Shown here in pieces: positions 1 through 13,697 of a stretch of 64,000 nt of DNA. Source of the DNA: Atkinsonella hypoxylon (lineage: Eukaryota; Ascomycota; Sordariomycetes; Hypocreales; Clavicipitaceae); NCBI GenBank assembly GCA_000729835.1, contig JFHB01000005.1:310001-374000 (forward strand). The letters are read 5' to 3'. The notes beneath the pieces were generated by a model. The model saw only the letters and a program-made list of their open reading frames with translations. It made no database searches and was not told the DNA's origin. A program made the position numbers and the translations under genes. Within the stretch, counting starts at the first letter, position 1. Each line of letters starts with the position of its first letter.

Positions 1-761
1 CTTTTACCTCTTTAAATACCTTTTATTCCTTAGGTTTTAGTAAAAATATTACTTCTTAAGCTTTCTTTTAGTGCATTAGTTTAGGTAGACTATTAGCTAA
101 GCCTTTCTTATAAAGCTCTTGCAGTAAAGTAGTCTTTTATTTCTATAGTAAGTAAATTTATATATTAAACTATAGAATACTCTTCTATAAAAAGCTAGCT
201 ATACTAATAAAGGTCTTTAGATTTATAAGATCTACTAGAAACTTAAGTTTTTAAAAAGCTTTTAGCCTATTGTTTATATTAGTAATTCTATTGCTATTAA
301 CAATAAAACCTAATAGCTAGATAGCTAAGTAGCCTATAAATAACTTCTTTATAGCTATTATTAACTTATTTTTCTCTAGAATTAATAAGACTATATTAAG
401 GTATATAAGGTAGTCCTTAGTAGAGTTAAAGAATACAATAATGTTATTAATATAGATTTATATAAAATATTAATGCTTTTAAAATAATTAGTCTATATAC
501 TATTAAGCAAAAGCTAGTGCATTCTTAAAGCCTATAAGCGCTATATTTAATGCTTCTAATCCCTATTTTAATATTACTACTATATAAGATTAGTATTCTT
601 ATCTTACAGGAAGCTAGTAGAAAAACCCTAATGCATTAAAGAGCGAAAATATCTTCTTACTACATATATCTGCTATAATGTCTAATTAATCCAGCAGGGG
701 GTACACATCTAGCATTACTACACTGTTAAGTGGCCTTATATTAACTACAACTTATCCTTTC
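1..761 (-). pseudogene. Ty3/Gypsy reverse transcriptase, 3' part, RIP-degraded (family C element)
   Basis: Read on the minus strand, this is the core of a Gypsy reverse transcriptase. The start shows V-V-N-I-R-P-L-N followed by a D-V-Y-P-L block near 700-755. The catalytic box reads Y-I-N-N-I-I-V-F near 430-455, where Y-I-D-D is expected; both Asp-to-Asn changes are G-to-A. Downstream are the thumb and the start of RNase H (K-L-x-I-A then L-L-G-F-I-V). The frame carries many TAA/TAG stops and cannot be functional. The same element continues at 7073-10840; the break is the Copia insertion at 762-7072. The element runs off the left end of the window. Confidence 0.85.
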
Positions 762-1076
762 TGTTGGAATCGTTATAACTCTATCGTGCGATTCCGGCAC
801 CTACGTAGGTGGATACGACCGCTAATTGGTTGCATCCGCACACTAGTCCCTACTTACATCGGGGTCGCTGATACCCCTTAATTCCCCCTTAACACAACAC
901 TATACCTAAGATATATAAGGCATCCAACAGGGTATATAATGTAGCCTCTTTTACTAGTTAGATATAACTCCTAGATAACTAAATTTAAACCTCTTTAATA
1001 TAAATACTAGTGCACTAGTGAATTAGTTATAGGACTAACTTAAAGGAGTATAAATTAGACCCTTAGTCTGTTAACA
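762..1076 (+). repeat. 5' LTR of Copia element (315 bp)
   Basis: Same length as the 3' LTR at 6758-7072 and alignable without gaps by eye. The first ~110 bases keep CpG and CpA sites (for example TCGTGCGATTCCGG and CTACGTAGGTGG), while the last ~120 bases are converted to A/T. The 3' LTR shows the opposite pattern. Confidence 0.92.
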
Positions 1077-4000
1077 CTAATTAGTAGTTGCTTAACTAGG
1101 AGTCTTTAGTACAACTAAAGAGATTAGCATAACTAACTATAGATTAGCTAGATTTAGCAAGAAGAAACGTAATACTATTAGCTAGAACCCTTAGCGGCTA
1201 ATGTAACTAGTAAAGCGTGCTAAAGGAAGGGATATCTTTACAATTACTTAGTTACTAAGTTGTATTTACTTACAATAACGTTTTAGTTTAACTAATTGTT
1301 AATATTAAACTCCTAAGGAATTAAATTACTAGCTAGAACCCTTAGCAGCTAACGCTATAGAATTTAACTCCTCTAACTATCTTAGAACTTAGCTAAAAGC
1401 TAGCTAAATCCCTCTATCTTTATACTAATTCTGTTATACCTACTTTCTCTTTCTATACTACTTAATCTTATTTAATATAATAAGTTTACAATAACCCTAG
1501 GTAGATCTATAAGAATCTAAGCGATAACTGCAACCTAATAAGCTTCTAGAATAACTTTAAAAGTATTAGAAACTTCTATTAATAGATTAGAACTTAATAT
1601 ATAAAATTAACCTAGAAACTACTACTACTACTAATCTAAATAATAGAATTGCCTTTATAATTAACCTCTATAAAGATTAAAGATTTAGAGATTAGGAATA
1701 ATAGAAGAACTTTAAATTTAACTTCTACAACTAAAATAAAGACCTATTTTAAAGAGCTTCTACTTTAATTATTAAAGCGTTACGCAATTTACTATATAAA
1801 CATAGAGTCTATATAGGCAGCAGCAGCAGCTAAATTGCTAATTCCCTTAAAAAAGTACTATAGAAAGAGGAACAATCTATATAGCTAGAAGAAGAGATTA
1901 ATAAATAAGTAGTATTAGGTAAATTCTACTTAAATCTACACCTAGATATAGAACCTATATCTACAGTAAAGAAGCCTTAATCTTCTTTATAGAACCCTTT
2001 TCTTATACCTCTAGCACTCTCTTTATTACTTTTGTTAAGCATACCTAGTAATCTAATAGGTATACTAGTAGGAATGCTACCTCCTCCCCCTTCTCTATAG
2101 AATATAAGACTTCTTCTGCTTTTAGCAGTATAACTATTACTTCCTTCTACAATAGATTCTTCCTAGACTAATACTAAAAAAGTCCTTAACCTTATAAAGA
2201 TCTATAAGGAAAGCAATAAATATAGCAGCAATATATTTAATTTTATTATGCTAAAAGTAGTTATCCTTAAAGACCTATACTAACAACTTAATTTCTTAGA
2301 ACTAGCAATAATAAAGGTATTTCTATTAATGCTAATAGGTAAAGTATATAAATTCTACCTTATAATAATTGCAATAAATATAAGGATAAATTATACCTTT
2401 AACTAAATAGTTAAAATTATTAAATAATACTTTAAGACTTTAACTAATAAGCAGTTCTATTGTTAAAGATAGAACAGTATTATATTATATAATACAATTG
2501 CTAAGAACCTTAATAAATCTATACTTAACTGCCTTAATATAATAATCTAGAACCTTTAAGACATCTATAATAGCCTTTTTAACCCTCTTATAGATAATTC
2601 TAAACTTATTAAATAGACCCTTTAAGCAGTTAAAGGTATCCCTAAATGTAGCTAAGCTAAATTTACAACTAATGTAATATTCTAAGAGCTTATTAGCAAC
2701 CTACAAAAGTTAATTAGTATTGTAGAAGTATAGAAAGAAATTAGCTAATTCTACGTTAAATTTAACTAACTTAATATTAATAATAAAGCTCTCTATATAA
2801 ACCGTTAATATTAACGTTTAAGAGACTCTAGCTGTAGCAGAAGTAAGACCTAAAAATAACGCTACTTTATCTACAGAAAAGAAGGATATTAGTTAATAAA
2901 GTACAGCAAAAAAGAGCATTAAGAAGTACAGTAAAGATAGTAGAATAATAAGAAGTATAGAACCCCTCCTTTAAACAGCAAATTTAGAGCCTATCTATAG
3001 GCTTATAAAGAACTAAGTAAACCTATATAGAATAACAGTTCTAATAATACTTAAGATGTAAGTAAGATATTTATTAAAGAATTTAATATAGCTAATAAAG
3101 GAAAAGCTCCTTAGCTAACAATTATATAATTCTTTACTAATACTGCAACTATAAACAATAGAGCTATCTTCTAAAACCTTAAGGAAGAAGCTTACTAGTA
3201 TACTCTATATAAAGAAGACCTATTTACAGAAGATTAATTAAATCCTATAGATCCTTTATTATATTTATTATCTTATATATTAGAAGAACGTTATTCTAGT
3301 AAGATATTTAGAGGTATCTTACTTAACACTAGAGCAGTAGGCATATTAACAGCTAGAATTAACTAAGTATAGGCATTAGTAAAGAAAATGCCTTTATTAA
3401 AGATAAATCTATCTAATTAACACTATATAATTATATTTAGCGTAGGATTAGCAACTTTAATAGGCTTTATTATAGTTCTAATAGTCTTTAGCCTAATTAT
3501 ATTCTATATAATTAATATAAGTACTCTATTTCTATACAGCATTAATAATATAGATAAAATATATATAAAGCTTAACAACCTTAAAAACGTACTAATTTAA
3601 AGTAATTAAAAGGTTTCTATTATCTAGAAATAAGGATATCTATAGTGGACTCTAGAAGCTATAGAAGCAGCTATATTCTTTTTGTTAAAAAAGTAAATCT
3701 ATTAACTTTATTGTTAATTTAGGCATCCCTCTATACAACAATTAACGAAGATTCTATAACGTATAGGTAAAGATATTAGTAACAATAACACTATTAACAG
3801 AATTATATAAGTTTACTACTACTACTAACTTAACAGTAAATTACCTAGTTAATTCCGATTTACGTTAAAAGATAACTATAATTTTAACTACAAAATTATT
3901 GTTAATATTATACATTTAGATAGCAGCTTTATTCTTTATATTGTTAATTCTGCAACCTTATTCTAGGCAGCCTACTTTCTAGAACCCTAAAAATAGAAAG

Positions 4001-6757
4001 CATAAAATATCTAGAATGCATTAAAAGAATGCTAAATTAATACCTATCTAGGTCCTTCTAACTAGATAGTTTATAATACTAGAAAGAACTTTATATCTAC
4101 TAAATTCTACTATTATATATAAATGTTATCTATTAATGTTAATAAAGTTCCTATTAAATCCTATAACAGCATTAGTAAAGTTAAATAGTACTATAGCTTA
4201 TTATAAAGAGCTTATAACATTATTAACAATAAATTAGGCACTAATACTAGTATTATAAAGGATTAAAAGCTTTAAATAGCTATTAAAGCTGTTAATAATT
4301 CTACTAAACCTAACAGTCTTATGCCTATATTACTAGTCTTTAGTTCCTACCTCTATATAATAGATAATTTACCTTTAAGCCTTTTTATAATATAATAAGC
4401 TTTAATTCTACGTAAAGCTACTAATAAAGCCCAAAAGTGCTTAGCATAAAGATAAATTTACAATACTCTTGCCTCCTGCAACAGCCTAAATATAATACCT
4501 ATATATTTACTGCCTCTACAGTTAGAAGTATATATATAGCGTAAAAAAGAAGGCTAGTAAGGCCTCTATAAGCTGCTTGCTACAGATAGTAAGGAGTGCA
4601 CTATATAAATGCCTTATAGCTCTATTTATTTTTGCATAACTATTGTAAAACCCTACTACTATAATAACAATAAATCTAACAATTATTCTGCTGTTTCTAA
4701 CGTTATACCTAATAAAAGCAATATAGAATCCCTACCTAAAAGCAATTCTATTCTACTAAAGAAGAGAGAAAGACCCCTAAAGGTAAAATAATTAATTAAT
4801 CTAAACCTAATATAGAAAAGAGGTTCTAGAAGACTAAGAAAGAACTCTCTTTTTGTTCTAATTAATTCTATATAAAATTCCTCTACTTTTAATAATAAAC
4901 TAAATAGATATATTACTGTTTCTAGCCTAACTGCTAGTAGTCCTTATAATCTTAATCCTAGTAGTAATATTAATTCTACTTATATATTGCTGTATAAATC
5001 TAGTAATAAAATTTTCCTTTCTGCAAAAGAAACAGTAAACTATAACTTAGCTATATAACTAAAGAAAGACAATAAGATTACAGCAAAAGGTGCTCTATTT
5101 AAAGCACTTAACTAAGCTAAAATTAACGCACTATTAGCTAAAGACGTCTTTTAATTTGTTAAATTTAACCCTACTATATACAATAACTATATCTTTAAAT
5201 CTTATATAGTTTAAGAAGTTAAAGGAAAAGGAACTATATTACTATATAAGAAGTTAAGACTAGTTATCTAAGGATACAACAATAGCGATAAATTGTTAAT
5301 TTTAACGCAATCTCTAACAATTTAATAAGCTAGTTAACGCCTAATTATAGCACTAGCTCTATCTCTCTAAAAACGCAATATTGTCTTATAGATCTACAAT
5401 ATTATATAGGCTTATATGCAATCTAATACTAATTTAAATAGATTAATTATTGTATAACTTCCTAACTAAATTAAACACCTATATCCCTATAATATAGTAA
5501 TAGAAGTAATTAAGCCTCTATATAGAATTACTAAAGTAGGTATATATTAGTAGTTTACATACTTCTGCTACTACTGTAATAATTTAAGTATAGTTACATT
5601 AATATATAACCTCTACTTACTAATATTAAACAATAAGAATTACTTTAGAATTATTAGAATGCAAACTAATAATACACTAGAACTAAGCAATAGAACCTTC
5701 TTTAACTATAAGGAATTTAAACTACAGAAGGCTAATTTTACTGTAAAGCTAAAGTAGAGCCTAATAGCAGAAACGCTACTAATTTTTAACAGATATATAT
5801 TAACTAAATCTAATAACAGCACTTTAACTCTTCGCTAGAAAGGTTAAAGTAAGAGGATTTAACCCGTTAATACTACTAATGTTAATATAGATTTAATGAA
5901 ATAACAGTACATTAAGCAATAAGCTTGCAGTATATATATTGCTATAATCTATTAACTAGAAGCTGCATTTAACCTTTCTATTGCTGTATAACAGTAAGAT
6001 ATTATAATTAACAATATTAAGCGGCTAAATAAGAGGCTCTAATAGCAGATTAATAACTAAACCTATAGATTATAATATATCTTAATAGACCTTCTCTTTA
6101 CTAAATTGTATATATTTATTAATAGATCCTTTATAAACAATAAAGATTTAAGCTTCTAGATAGAATATATAATTATCCTAGGCAATAAAGGAGCTTATAA
6201 AGAGAACGCTAAATTTGTAATAAAAGGCAACATTATTACGTATAGCTCTATTAAAAGTAAGAGAGTTATAAGGAGTGCACTTACATTAAAACTATACAGT
6301 ATAGTGCAAGGCGTAGATATATTGTATGCTATTAGTACTACATTAAATATAGTGATAAAGTAGCTATAGATACTGCTAATTCTACTAGTAGTCTATATAG
6401 ATTTATTCTTATTATATAAATACCTTATAAAGCTTAGCATAATAAAGGAAAAGAGATTAATAATTAACATTATAGCGCTACATTAATTATATAAAAGGCG
6501 CAAAATTAACGAAATCTATTAGATTAACGGTAAAGATAATATTGCTAATTTAATAACAAAAGCAACGCTAAATAAGACTCTTAAATCCTTTATTAACAAC
6601 AATAAGGCTAATATATAGGTAGAAGGCTAGGTAAAGAGACCTACAAATTAATGCAGAAGGATATTAGATTTATTGTTGTTTATTCCTTTAATCTATTTTA
6701 TTATTACTGTAACTATTAAAGTTACTCTACTAGCACAATAAAAAGAGAGACTGCTAG
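1077..6757 (+). pseudogene. Copia gag-pol internal region, RIP-degraded
   Basis: The plus strand reads as a Copia polyprotein full of stops. About 1500-3300 is low-complexity and gag-like. The integrase C-terminal part is about 4070-4795, with the only sizeable surviving frame at 4609-4791 (T-I-V-K-P-Y-Y-Y, the post-core region). Reverse transcriptase starts near 5240 (S-R-L-V-I-stop-G-Y) and continues through I-L-T-Q-S-L-T-I near 5300 and K-P-L-Y-R-I-T near 5510. RNase H is at about 5930-6640, with R-S-F-I-N-N-K-D-L-S near 6125 and the terminal I-T-K-A-T-L-N-K near 6555. It belongs to the fungal Copia group with an L-T-Q-S-P-T-like RT start, judged from memory. I could not place the protease aspartate. 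Confidence 0.85.
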
Positions 6758-7072
6758 TGTTAGAATCGTTATAACTCTATTGTGCAATTCTAGCACCTAT
6801 ATAGGTAGATATAACTGCTAATTAGTTACATCTGCACACTAGTCCCTACTTACATTAGGGTCGCTAATACCCCTTAATTCCCCCTTAACACAACACTATA
6901 CCTAAGGCATATAAGGCATCCAATAGGGTATATAATGTAGCCTCTTTTGCTAGTTAGATATAACTCCTAGATAACCGAATTTGAACCTCTTTGATGTAAA
7001 TACTAGTGCACTAGTGAATTGGTCATAGGACCGACTCGAAGGAGTATAAATTAGACCCTTGGTCTGTTGACA
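6758..7072 (+). repeat. 3' LTR of Copia element (315 bp)
   Basis: Partner of the LTR at 762-1076. Its first ~110 bases are mutated (TTGTGCAATTCTAG, where the 5' copy has TCGTGCGATTCCGG). Its last ~110 bases keep CGAATTTGAACC and CCGACTCGAAGG, which are A/T-converted in the 5' copy. Confidence 0.92.
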
Positions 7073-10000
7073 CTTTCCTTTCCGTTAGGGTTTTAATCTA
7101 CACTACAAAGGCTGGGCAGGCTATAGCTGCTAGGTTGTCTAAATACAACATCTTTCTACTTAAATACAGCTTGTTGTAAACCTTATCTAGTTTAGCTTTA
7201 TCTTTAGCTCCTAGTAGGTAGATTTAAATAGGTTTTAGCTGCTTCTACTATTTATCTACTAGATCCACTCTTATATGCTAGTCTTTAGGTATAGGAACAA
7301 TACCTCTATTACAATAAATGTTATATTTATCCGTTAAGTTAATAAGCTTAGTTGTAATATTTAGGTCTAAGTTTTCTACCTTAACCTTATATTTATTACG
7401 GATATATAGTACATTCTTAGGATAAGAGATTCTATACGTAAAGATACTGTTATTAACTTTCTTAAGGTTAAATCTACTATTATTACCTTCTTTCTATAAC
7501 TTATAATCTTCTATAGGCAATAGACTATTATTAGGTGTAATATCCTTAGAAAAATATATATATAAATTAAATAGGTTTACAATTATATAGTTAGCCTTAA
7601 GCCCTTTATTATACTAGAGATAAGCAACCTTTTAATTTTTCTAGATTATAATAAATTTATCTAAATAGTTATAAGCTACTATTTATTCCTAGTTAGTTAT
7701 ACTAAGCAATATATCTAGAATAAGGTTAGATTTTAAGTATATATAGTAGGCAGTAGCCTTCTTATTAGCTAGTACCTCCTTCTATTTAACTAGAATATAC
7801 TTCTACGATTTTAGCGGAATTATTACAGCTTATACTACTGTTACGTTCTAATATAGAATCTTTAAAATTAGCTAAAAGAGACCTATTTCTATAACTATAT
7901 TATAAATAGACCTAATAGTAGCTCTAAGGCGGATAAAATTAATTTTAATACTATAATTATAGAGGAAGATTAAACCTAGAAGGAGCTTTAGCCTTAAGTT
8001 ACTTATTATATTAGCTGTAACTATAAAATAGCTAGTTATAGGCACACTATATATAGATCTAAGGATATAGAAGTTAAATATAGCTATCTTAGAGATATAG
8101 AAGAACAATTGCACTCTAGTAACTAGTTTTAGCTCTATTTTTACCTATTTTATATTCTAACTAAACTAAGTTAACTATACTTTATTAACTAGCACTAAAA
8201 AGGTTTTAGTATTTAGGTAGATCTAATATAATAGTCCCTTATTATAGAATTAAATAGGAATCTTTAGGAAGGAATTTAACTTTAAAATACTAGATTTAAT
8301 AAGCTATAGCCTTATAACTACTTTAACTACTTACTCTATCTAGATTTCTTATAAATCCTTTTAGTTTACCTTTATTTAAACCTTTTTCTTTTACTTTTCT
8401 TTACTTTTAGTAAAATAGATTTTAATAAAGTTAAATTCTAGGCTAATTAGTAGTTCTTTAGTATTAACTATTTCTTCTTCTTCTATTAGCTAGTATTTAT
8501 AGCTTTTAAGGTACTTTTTATAGTTTTTTTAGTTAAATTTATCTTTAAACGTTATTATATAGGTATATTCCTTATTATTCTACAGTAAGCTCTATTATTA
8601 GAAACGTTAAAGCTACTAAAGATACTATAGCTCTAGCTAATAATTCTAGCTAGCTTCTAAATCCTAGTTTTACTAAAGCTAGAGCTACTGCTCTCTTAGC
8701 AGCTAATTCCTTTAGTTTTATAGTAAATACTAAAGATAATTATTCTAGTAATTTTTATAGAATAGAGGTTAGAACTAAAATTAACTATTACTTTTATTCT
8801 AGTTTATTTAGTTACCTTAAGCTACTTTATTGTTTTTAGAGTTCTTACTATTAAATTTACTTTAAGTATAGTAAGCATTAGTATCTTCCTTATAGTCTTC
8901 TAATTTTTATTATTTTTTTAAATTCTTAAGGCATTTTTATAGATCTTTAACCTTATTATTTACTATAGTAATATATATAGATCTTAGGTCTTTTACTATT
9001 AAAATTAGGTATAGCTATTATAATCTTAAGTATAGCTTATAATAGAGTCTTAAAAGAAGCTAAAGATTAGTAGTTTTACTATTTATATAGATATATTAAA
9101 ATACTCTAGAGGTAAATTCCCTAAATAATTTTTCTTTAATTATATTTTACTCTATAAACTTAGCTAAATTTAGCTATATTATTGCATTCTAGATCTATAT
9201 ACTAAATTCTTTATAGATAGTAGTATAAATAGAGTTTAAACTGCTAAAAATAGCTGTTTTTTTATAGTAATCTAGATGCTGCTTATACTATATTAATATA
9301 TTCCCTTTAAAGAGAGTTTAGAGCTTAATGTAAATAGCTTCTTAAGCGTTAATTGCACTATAGCTACAGTAGTCTTTAATAGCTTAGATCTATAGCTTTA
9401 TATTATAGAAAATAGTATACTTTCCTTTATATAAAATTAGCTTATAGATATTTCTATTGTTAAAGGGTTTAAAGTAACTAATATTAGTAATTTTCTATAT
9501 AGAATCTATTTATTCTTTAGGGGTTTAAAACTATATATTGCTCTAGTTATTCTATTTCTAATGTAGATTTAGCCTCTTATTTACTAGATTTAGCTAAGAA
9601 TTATTATTTCTAATATAGTATAGTGCCTATTAATTTATATATTAATATTTAAAGTTACTAAATACTTAATTCTAGTCTTTTTTAATATCTTAGCTTTTCT
9701 TAGCCTTACTATTATAGTATTACTTTAATAGATTCTTTAGAAATTATAGTAGCTTCTATTCTTTTAGAAAAGTACTAAAGTGTTTAAGGTATCTCTATAT
9801 TATATAGTTTCCTTTACTTAAAGGTTACTTTTAACCTTACTTCTAGTTCTAGTTGTCTTTTAGGGGTAAGTAAGGATTAGAAGCCCTTTATCTATAATTC
9901 TTAAGCTAAAAGCTTTATTAGGTATAGTATTATTTATTATATTTATTCTAAGGCTTAAGTGTAGTCTCTATCTTTTAAGCTAAGTATTATTGCTCTACCT

Positions 10001-10840
10001 AAAGAGCAGCAATTTTATTGTTTAATTCTCTCTATAATTTACTAATTTTATTAATTAATTCTCCTTTAATTCTACTAATTTACTTACTAATTTCTATAGA
10101 AAAACCTATAAGCTATTCTAGTAAGAGGTTCTCTTTTCTAAGTAGATTTACTACTTCCTTTACTTTATACTTTAGCCTAAAGGTATAAAACCTTTAGTAA
10201 GCCTATAAAAGCAGTAAGATTTTAGCTAGTTCTTTAATTAGTAAGTTCTTTCTAGTAGTTTAAGGTATATCTAATAGATCTAGGTCCTTAGTAAGTAGTA
10301 TAAATCTAGATCTCTATACTTACTTTCCTTTAATATTCTAGGTAGAACTAGCACTAGCTTTATAGATAGTGTTTCTTAAGCTATTAGATTTAGATAATCT
10401 AGCTTTAGCTTTTCCTTCTAGTATTACTATTAATAAATCTATAAAGAGTTTAGTAGATTTAGCCTTATTAATAATTCTATTAACCTACCTTTATACCTAC
10501 TATACTGTAGAAGCATTAATAGTATTCTAGTAAGAAGGTAGTTTTACTAGCTTAAGTTAGTTATATAATTTAAGCTATTTATTAATAAATTTATAGTAAG
10601 TAAAATAAAGTAGTAAGCTTCTTTTCTCTTAAGGCATAAGATCCCTTTTTTAAATCTAGAAATCTAGATTTTAGTAGTAAAATTTATAGAATTAGTGTAT
10701 AGTTTTAAGTTCTTTATTAGTAAAAGGAATATAATTCCTTCTACTAAGCTCTTTCTAAAGTTACTCTATCTTAAATATTACAATTTTAGCTTTTTAAGCT
10801 TAAGAAGAGTTAGCAACAATTAGAAGCAATTGCTACTACT
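7073..10840 (-). pseudogene. Ty3/Gypsy gag, protease and RT N-terminus, RIP-degraded (family C element)
   Basis: This is the upstream part of the minus-strand Gypsy element whose RT core lies at 1-761. Reading leftward from the 5' LTR at 10841-11083, about 10830-8200 is a gag-like frame interrupted by stops, with recognisable charged and helical stretches near 10750-10400. The window 8114-7872 keeps an 80-residue open frame ending L-L-L-G-L-I-F-L-Y, close to the G-x-D-F-L region C-terminal to the Gypsy aspartic protease active site. About 7840-7078 is the protease-RT linker and the RT start. The C-P-A-F-V-V peptide near 7100-7130 fits the RT palm entry. Gag assignment is inference from position. 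Confidence 0.75.
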
Positions 10841-11083
10841 TATTATAGTAGAATCTAATGTAGGTTTATTAGAAGTAACAATAGGTTGTTAGATTTAATA
10901 GGTTATATAATAAATTGTAAGAGGAGTTATAAGAGCTTCTGTAAGGAGCATTTAGTAATAGTGTTCTAGTGAATAATAGTTAATTGTTTAATCTAACTAC
11001 TTAAGTGTTGCTTCTAACTACTTATACATAATTGCAGTCACGTGCACTAGTGACCTACAGGTCTGTAGGATTATCCCGTAACA
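10841..11083 (-). repeat. 5' LTR of family C Gypsy element (243 bp)
   Basis: It matches the LTRs at 31424-31666 (inverted) and 32686-32928 (same orientation), all exactly 243 bp. The right end is preserved (CCCGTAACA) and the left end is RIP-altered to TATTATAG. It lies immediately upstream, on the minus strand, of the gag-like frame, so I read it as the 5' LTR of the minus-strand Gypsy. The right flank AATAT (11084-11088) should be one half of the target-site duplication; the partner would lie left of the window. Confidence 0.8.
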
Positions 11084-13140
11084 AATATTATAGATTAACT
11101 AAGGTAGAGGTAGCTATAATTATATAAAGTGTTTAAAAGCTATAGAAAATAGTTTAATCTAACTACTATACTATTAATATTATTATAGACTACTTACTAG
11201 TAAAGAGAATTATTAAATATACCTTACTTACTATAATAGATCTAAATAAAGCTAACTTAAAATTAGCTAAAGTAGCTAATTATTTATTGCAATTTAACTT
11301 AAGAGTCTTCTATATACTAAAAGTGCTAAATATAGTGCTAAATACACTCTTTAGGTTATTAGTTATAGTTTTATACTAAGAGGAGGCTTATAATAGTAAA
11401 TTTAATAAGCTTAATATAAGTACATTTTTCACTAAAGAATGTAGCGCTATAGCAGTATTAAATAAAGGTTTAAAAAAGGAAATTATTTAAGGCTATAGTT
11501 TTAATCTAAAGCTTAGTAGAATTATAGAAGGTATTAAGGACTTTTGTAAAAAATAGAATTAGTAAAATTAATAATAAAGACTAAGGATTCTACTGTATAA
11601 ATAGACCCTATAAGACAATAGACTTTTATACTATTATAATAGAAAAGGCCTATTTTAACTATATATACCTATAAAGGTAGTAGAATCTATCCTTAAAACA
11701 GTTTATAATAATTAGAACTATTTTAGTGCCTATAGAATAGCAGTAGAATTATAGGTAGTTTACTTTCCTTAAATATATAAGTAGATTTAAACCTATATTA
11801 CTTACTACTGTACCTATAAAGAAAACGTAATTAACTGCAGTAAGCTATTAGAGGAATTAAGGTTATTAAAGTTAGTTTTAACGCTCTTCTATATAATTTC
11901 GCTTAATTTTATTACTAATATACCTAAAGTTAGCTTAATAAATACCTTATAGCAAAAGGATAGATATAGCACCTATAACTTACTGTATTTAGTAAATTAC
12001 CTATTATTAAGCAAATAATCCTTATATTTAGGTATATAATATATACAGCAGAAATTTAGGTAGAACTGCTCTTATAGATGCTGTATTTATTAGACTAAAG
12101 CCTTTCTAAATAGATTATAAGTAACTAGAATCTAAAGTTTATTTCTAACGTTTAGAGAAGTATATTTACCTAAATTAGAAGTAAATTACTTATAGCTACA
12201 GCTTACTACCTATAAATAGATAGAATAGCTAAATAGAAGAATTAAATAGTTATTATTACAGTTTAATACTATATAGTTATAAATCTAAATACACTATAAA
12301 CTGTAATACTTTTAGCACTATAGCACTAGCTTAATAATATAGTAGTAGCTAGTATAGAGATTTCCCCTAATAAACTTATATATAGTTTCTAACTAGCTAC
12401 TATTATTAATTTAATCTAGTTAGATAACGTTTCTAGCAATAGAATAGATATAAGCAATATAGCTATACTTTAGAAGCTATACTAATAAGAGGTAGAGATA
12501 GCTATTAGTATAGTAAATGCCTTAAGTAAGATTAAATATAACGCTTAGTATAAGCCTATTAACATTAAAGTAAGAGATATAGTCTATCTATAATTACACT
12601 AAGGATATATACTTTTAGGAAAGCTAAAAAAGAAATAGTCTCCTTAATAGGTAGAGCTATATAAAGTTCTTATAAAAGTAAACCTATTGTTATTTTGCCT
12701 AGATTTTCTACTAGATTTATATATATACTTAGTAGTATTAGCAGCTTACCTTTAGAAGTTAAGATAAAGTAAAGACTCTTTTAACTAAAAAGAGTAACTG
12801 CTACTACTAATTATAATAGAAGGATTTAGTATAAAGAACTATTAAGAAATTAGGCAAATTTATGCCTATTAAATCTAACATTTCTACAGTAGATTAAGTA
12901 AGCTATATCTAGAATTCCTTATATAATAGAAAGGGTTCTTTACTAAAGATAACTAATAGGTTACTAAAGATAAGCTTAAAGTTAATACTTCTAAAATTAT
13001 AAATAAATATCTATAGAAATACTCTATAAATTAAAAAGAAAAGTATTAGCGTTATTAGAAGAGTAATATAGCTTACTAGAAAACCTTAAATTAGCTAGTA
13101 AAAGCTTACTACTAGCTCTTTTCCTTATAAGTCTTAATTT
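11084..13140 (+). pseudogene. Ty3/Gypsy RNase H and integrase, plus strand, RIP-degraded
   Basis: The plus strand from 11084 reads directly into a Gypsy RNase H C-terminus: D-Y-L-L-V-K near 11170, then L-Q-F-N-L-R-V-F-Y and N-I-V-L-N-T-L-F-R-L near 11290-11360. These correspond to the usual Q-F-x-F-x-I-x-Y-R-P-G and D-A-L-S-R blocks. Integrase follows at about 11560-12500, and a post-core (GPF-like) segment at about 12560-12780. A possible remnant chromodomain is near 12830-13000. The N-terminal RT is missing because the family C element (5' LTR ending at 11083) sits at the left edge. Stops occur throughout. Confidence 0.7.
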
Positions 13141-13692
13141 TCTTTATTATATAATAAATTGTTTAAATCTCTTAATATCTCTTTCTTTATTTCTTTATTT
13201 ATTATTATTAGAACTATTAAAATTAACCTATATTATAGAATTATAGGAGGTTAGAAAGAAAACACCTATAAATCTATATACTATTGTTTTAACCTACTTT
13301 TTCTATAAATTTACCTTTACTTTTATAAATTTTTATACTTTCTACTATATAACTTTTTTCTTATACCTTTATATATTATAAAGTCTTTATAAATTTATTA
13401 ATACTATTATAGCTATTGCTCTTTTTATCCCTTTAGGCTATTATTTAGCTACTTCTAATAGTTAAACACTAAAATACTATACTAAGGGCAATAGACTACC
13501 TATAGAGTAAATTCCTATAGCCTATAGAACTAACTAGCCTCTATAGAGCTACTTCTAGCTCCTTTTATTCTTTCTATAGAAAATCTACTACTATTATCTT
13601 TTTCTTTTAGTAGTTTAGAATTATTAATTCTAGTAAACCTAAATAGCTTATTCTAAGAAGAGAACAATAATAGTAACTACACTTAAGCTATA
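13141..13692 (+). other. Post-integrase region, left part (cut by Copia A)
   Basis: AT-rich sequence without a recognised domain. One plus-strand reading is fairly free of stops, and the frame appears to continue across the Copia A insertion into 22252-22700 once the element and one ATACT are removed. It lies 3' of the Gypsy integrase, where most fungal Gypsy elements have only a short spacer before the 3' LTR. It could be an extra ORF of the plus-strand Gypsy or part of an unrelated element. Confidence 0.35.
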
Positions 13693-13697
13693 ATACT

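Larger units (their letters stand above)
757..7077 (+). mobile_element. Complete Ty1/Copia retrotransposon inserted in Gypsy RT, with 5-bp TSD
   Basis: A 6.3-kb element is bounded by two direct 315-bp LTRs (762-1076 and 6758-7072) that begin TGTT and end AACA or GACA. CTTTC flanks it at 757-761 and 7073-7077, a 5-bp target-site duplication. Removing the element and one CTTTC rejoins the minus-strand Gypsy reverse transcriptase. The order along the plus strand is gag-like region, integrase, reverse transcriptase, RNase H, which is Copia order. A purine-rich tract (about 6739-6750) precedes the 3' LTR. All frames are heavily mutated by RIP-type transitions, so the element is dead. Confidence 0.93.
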
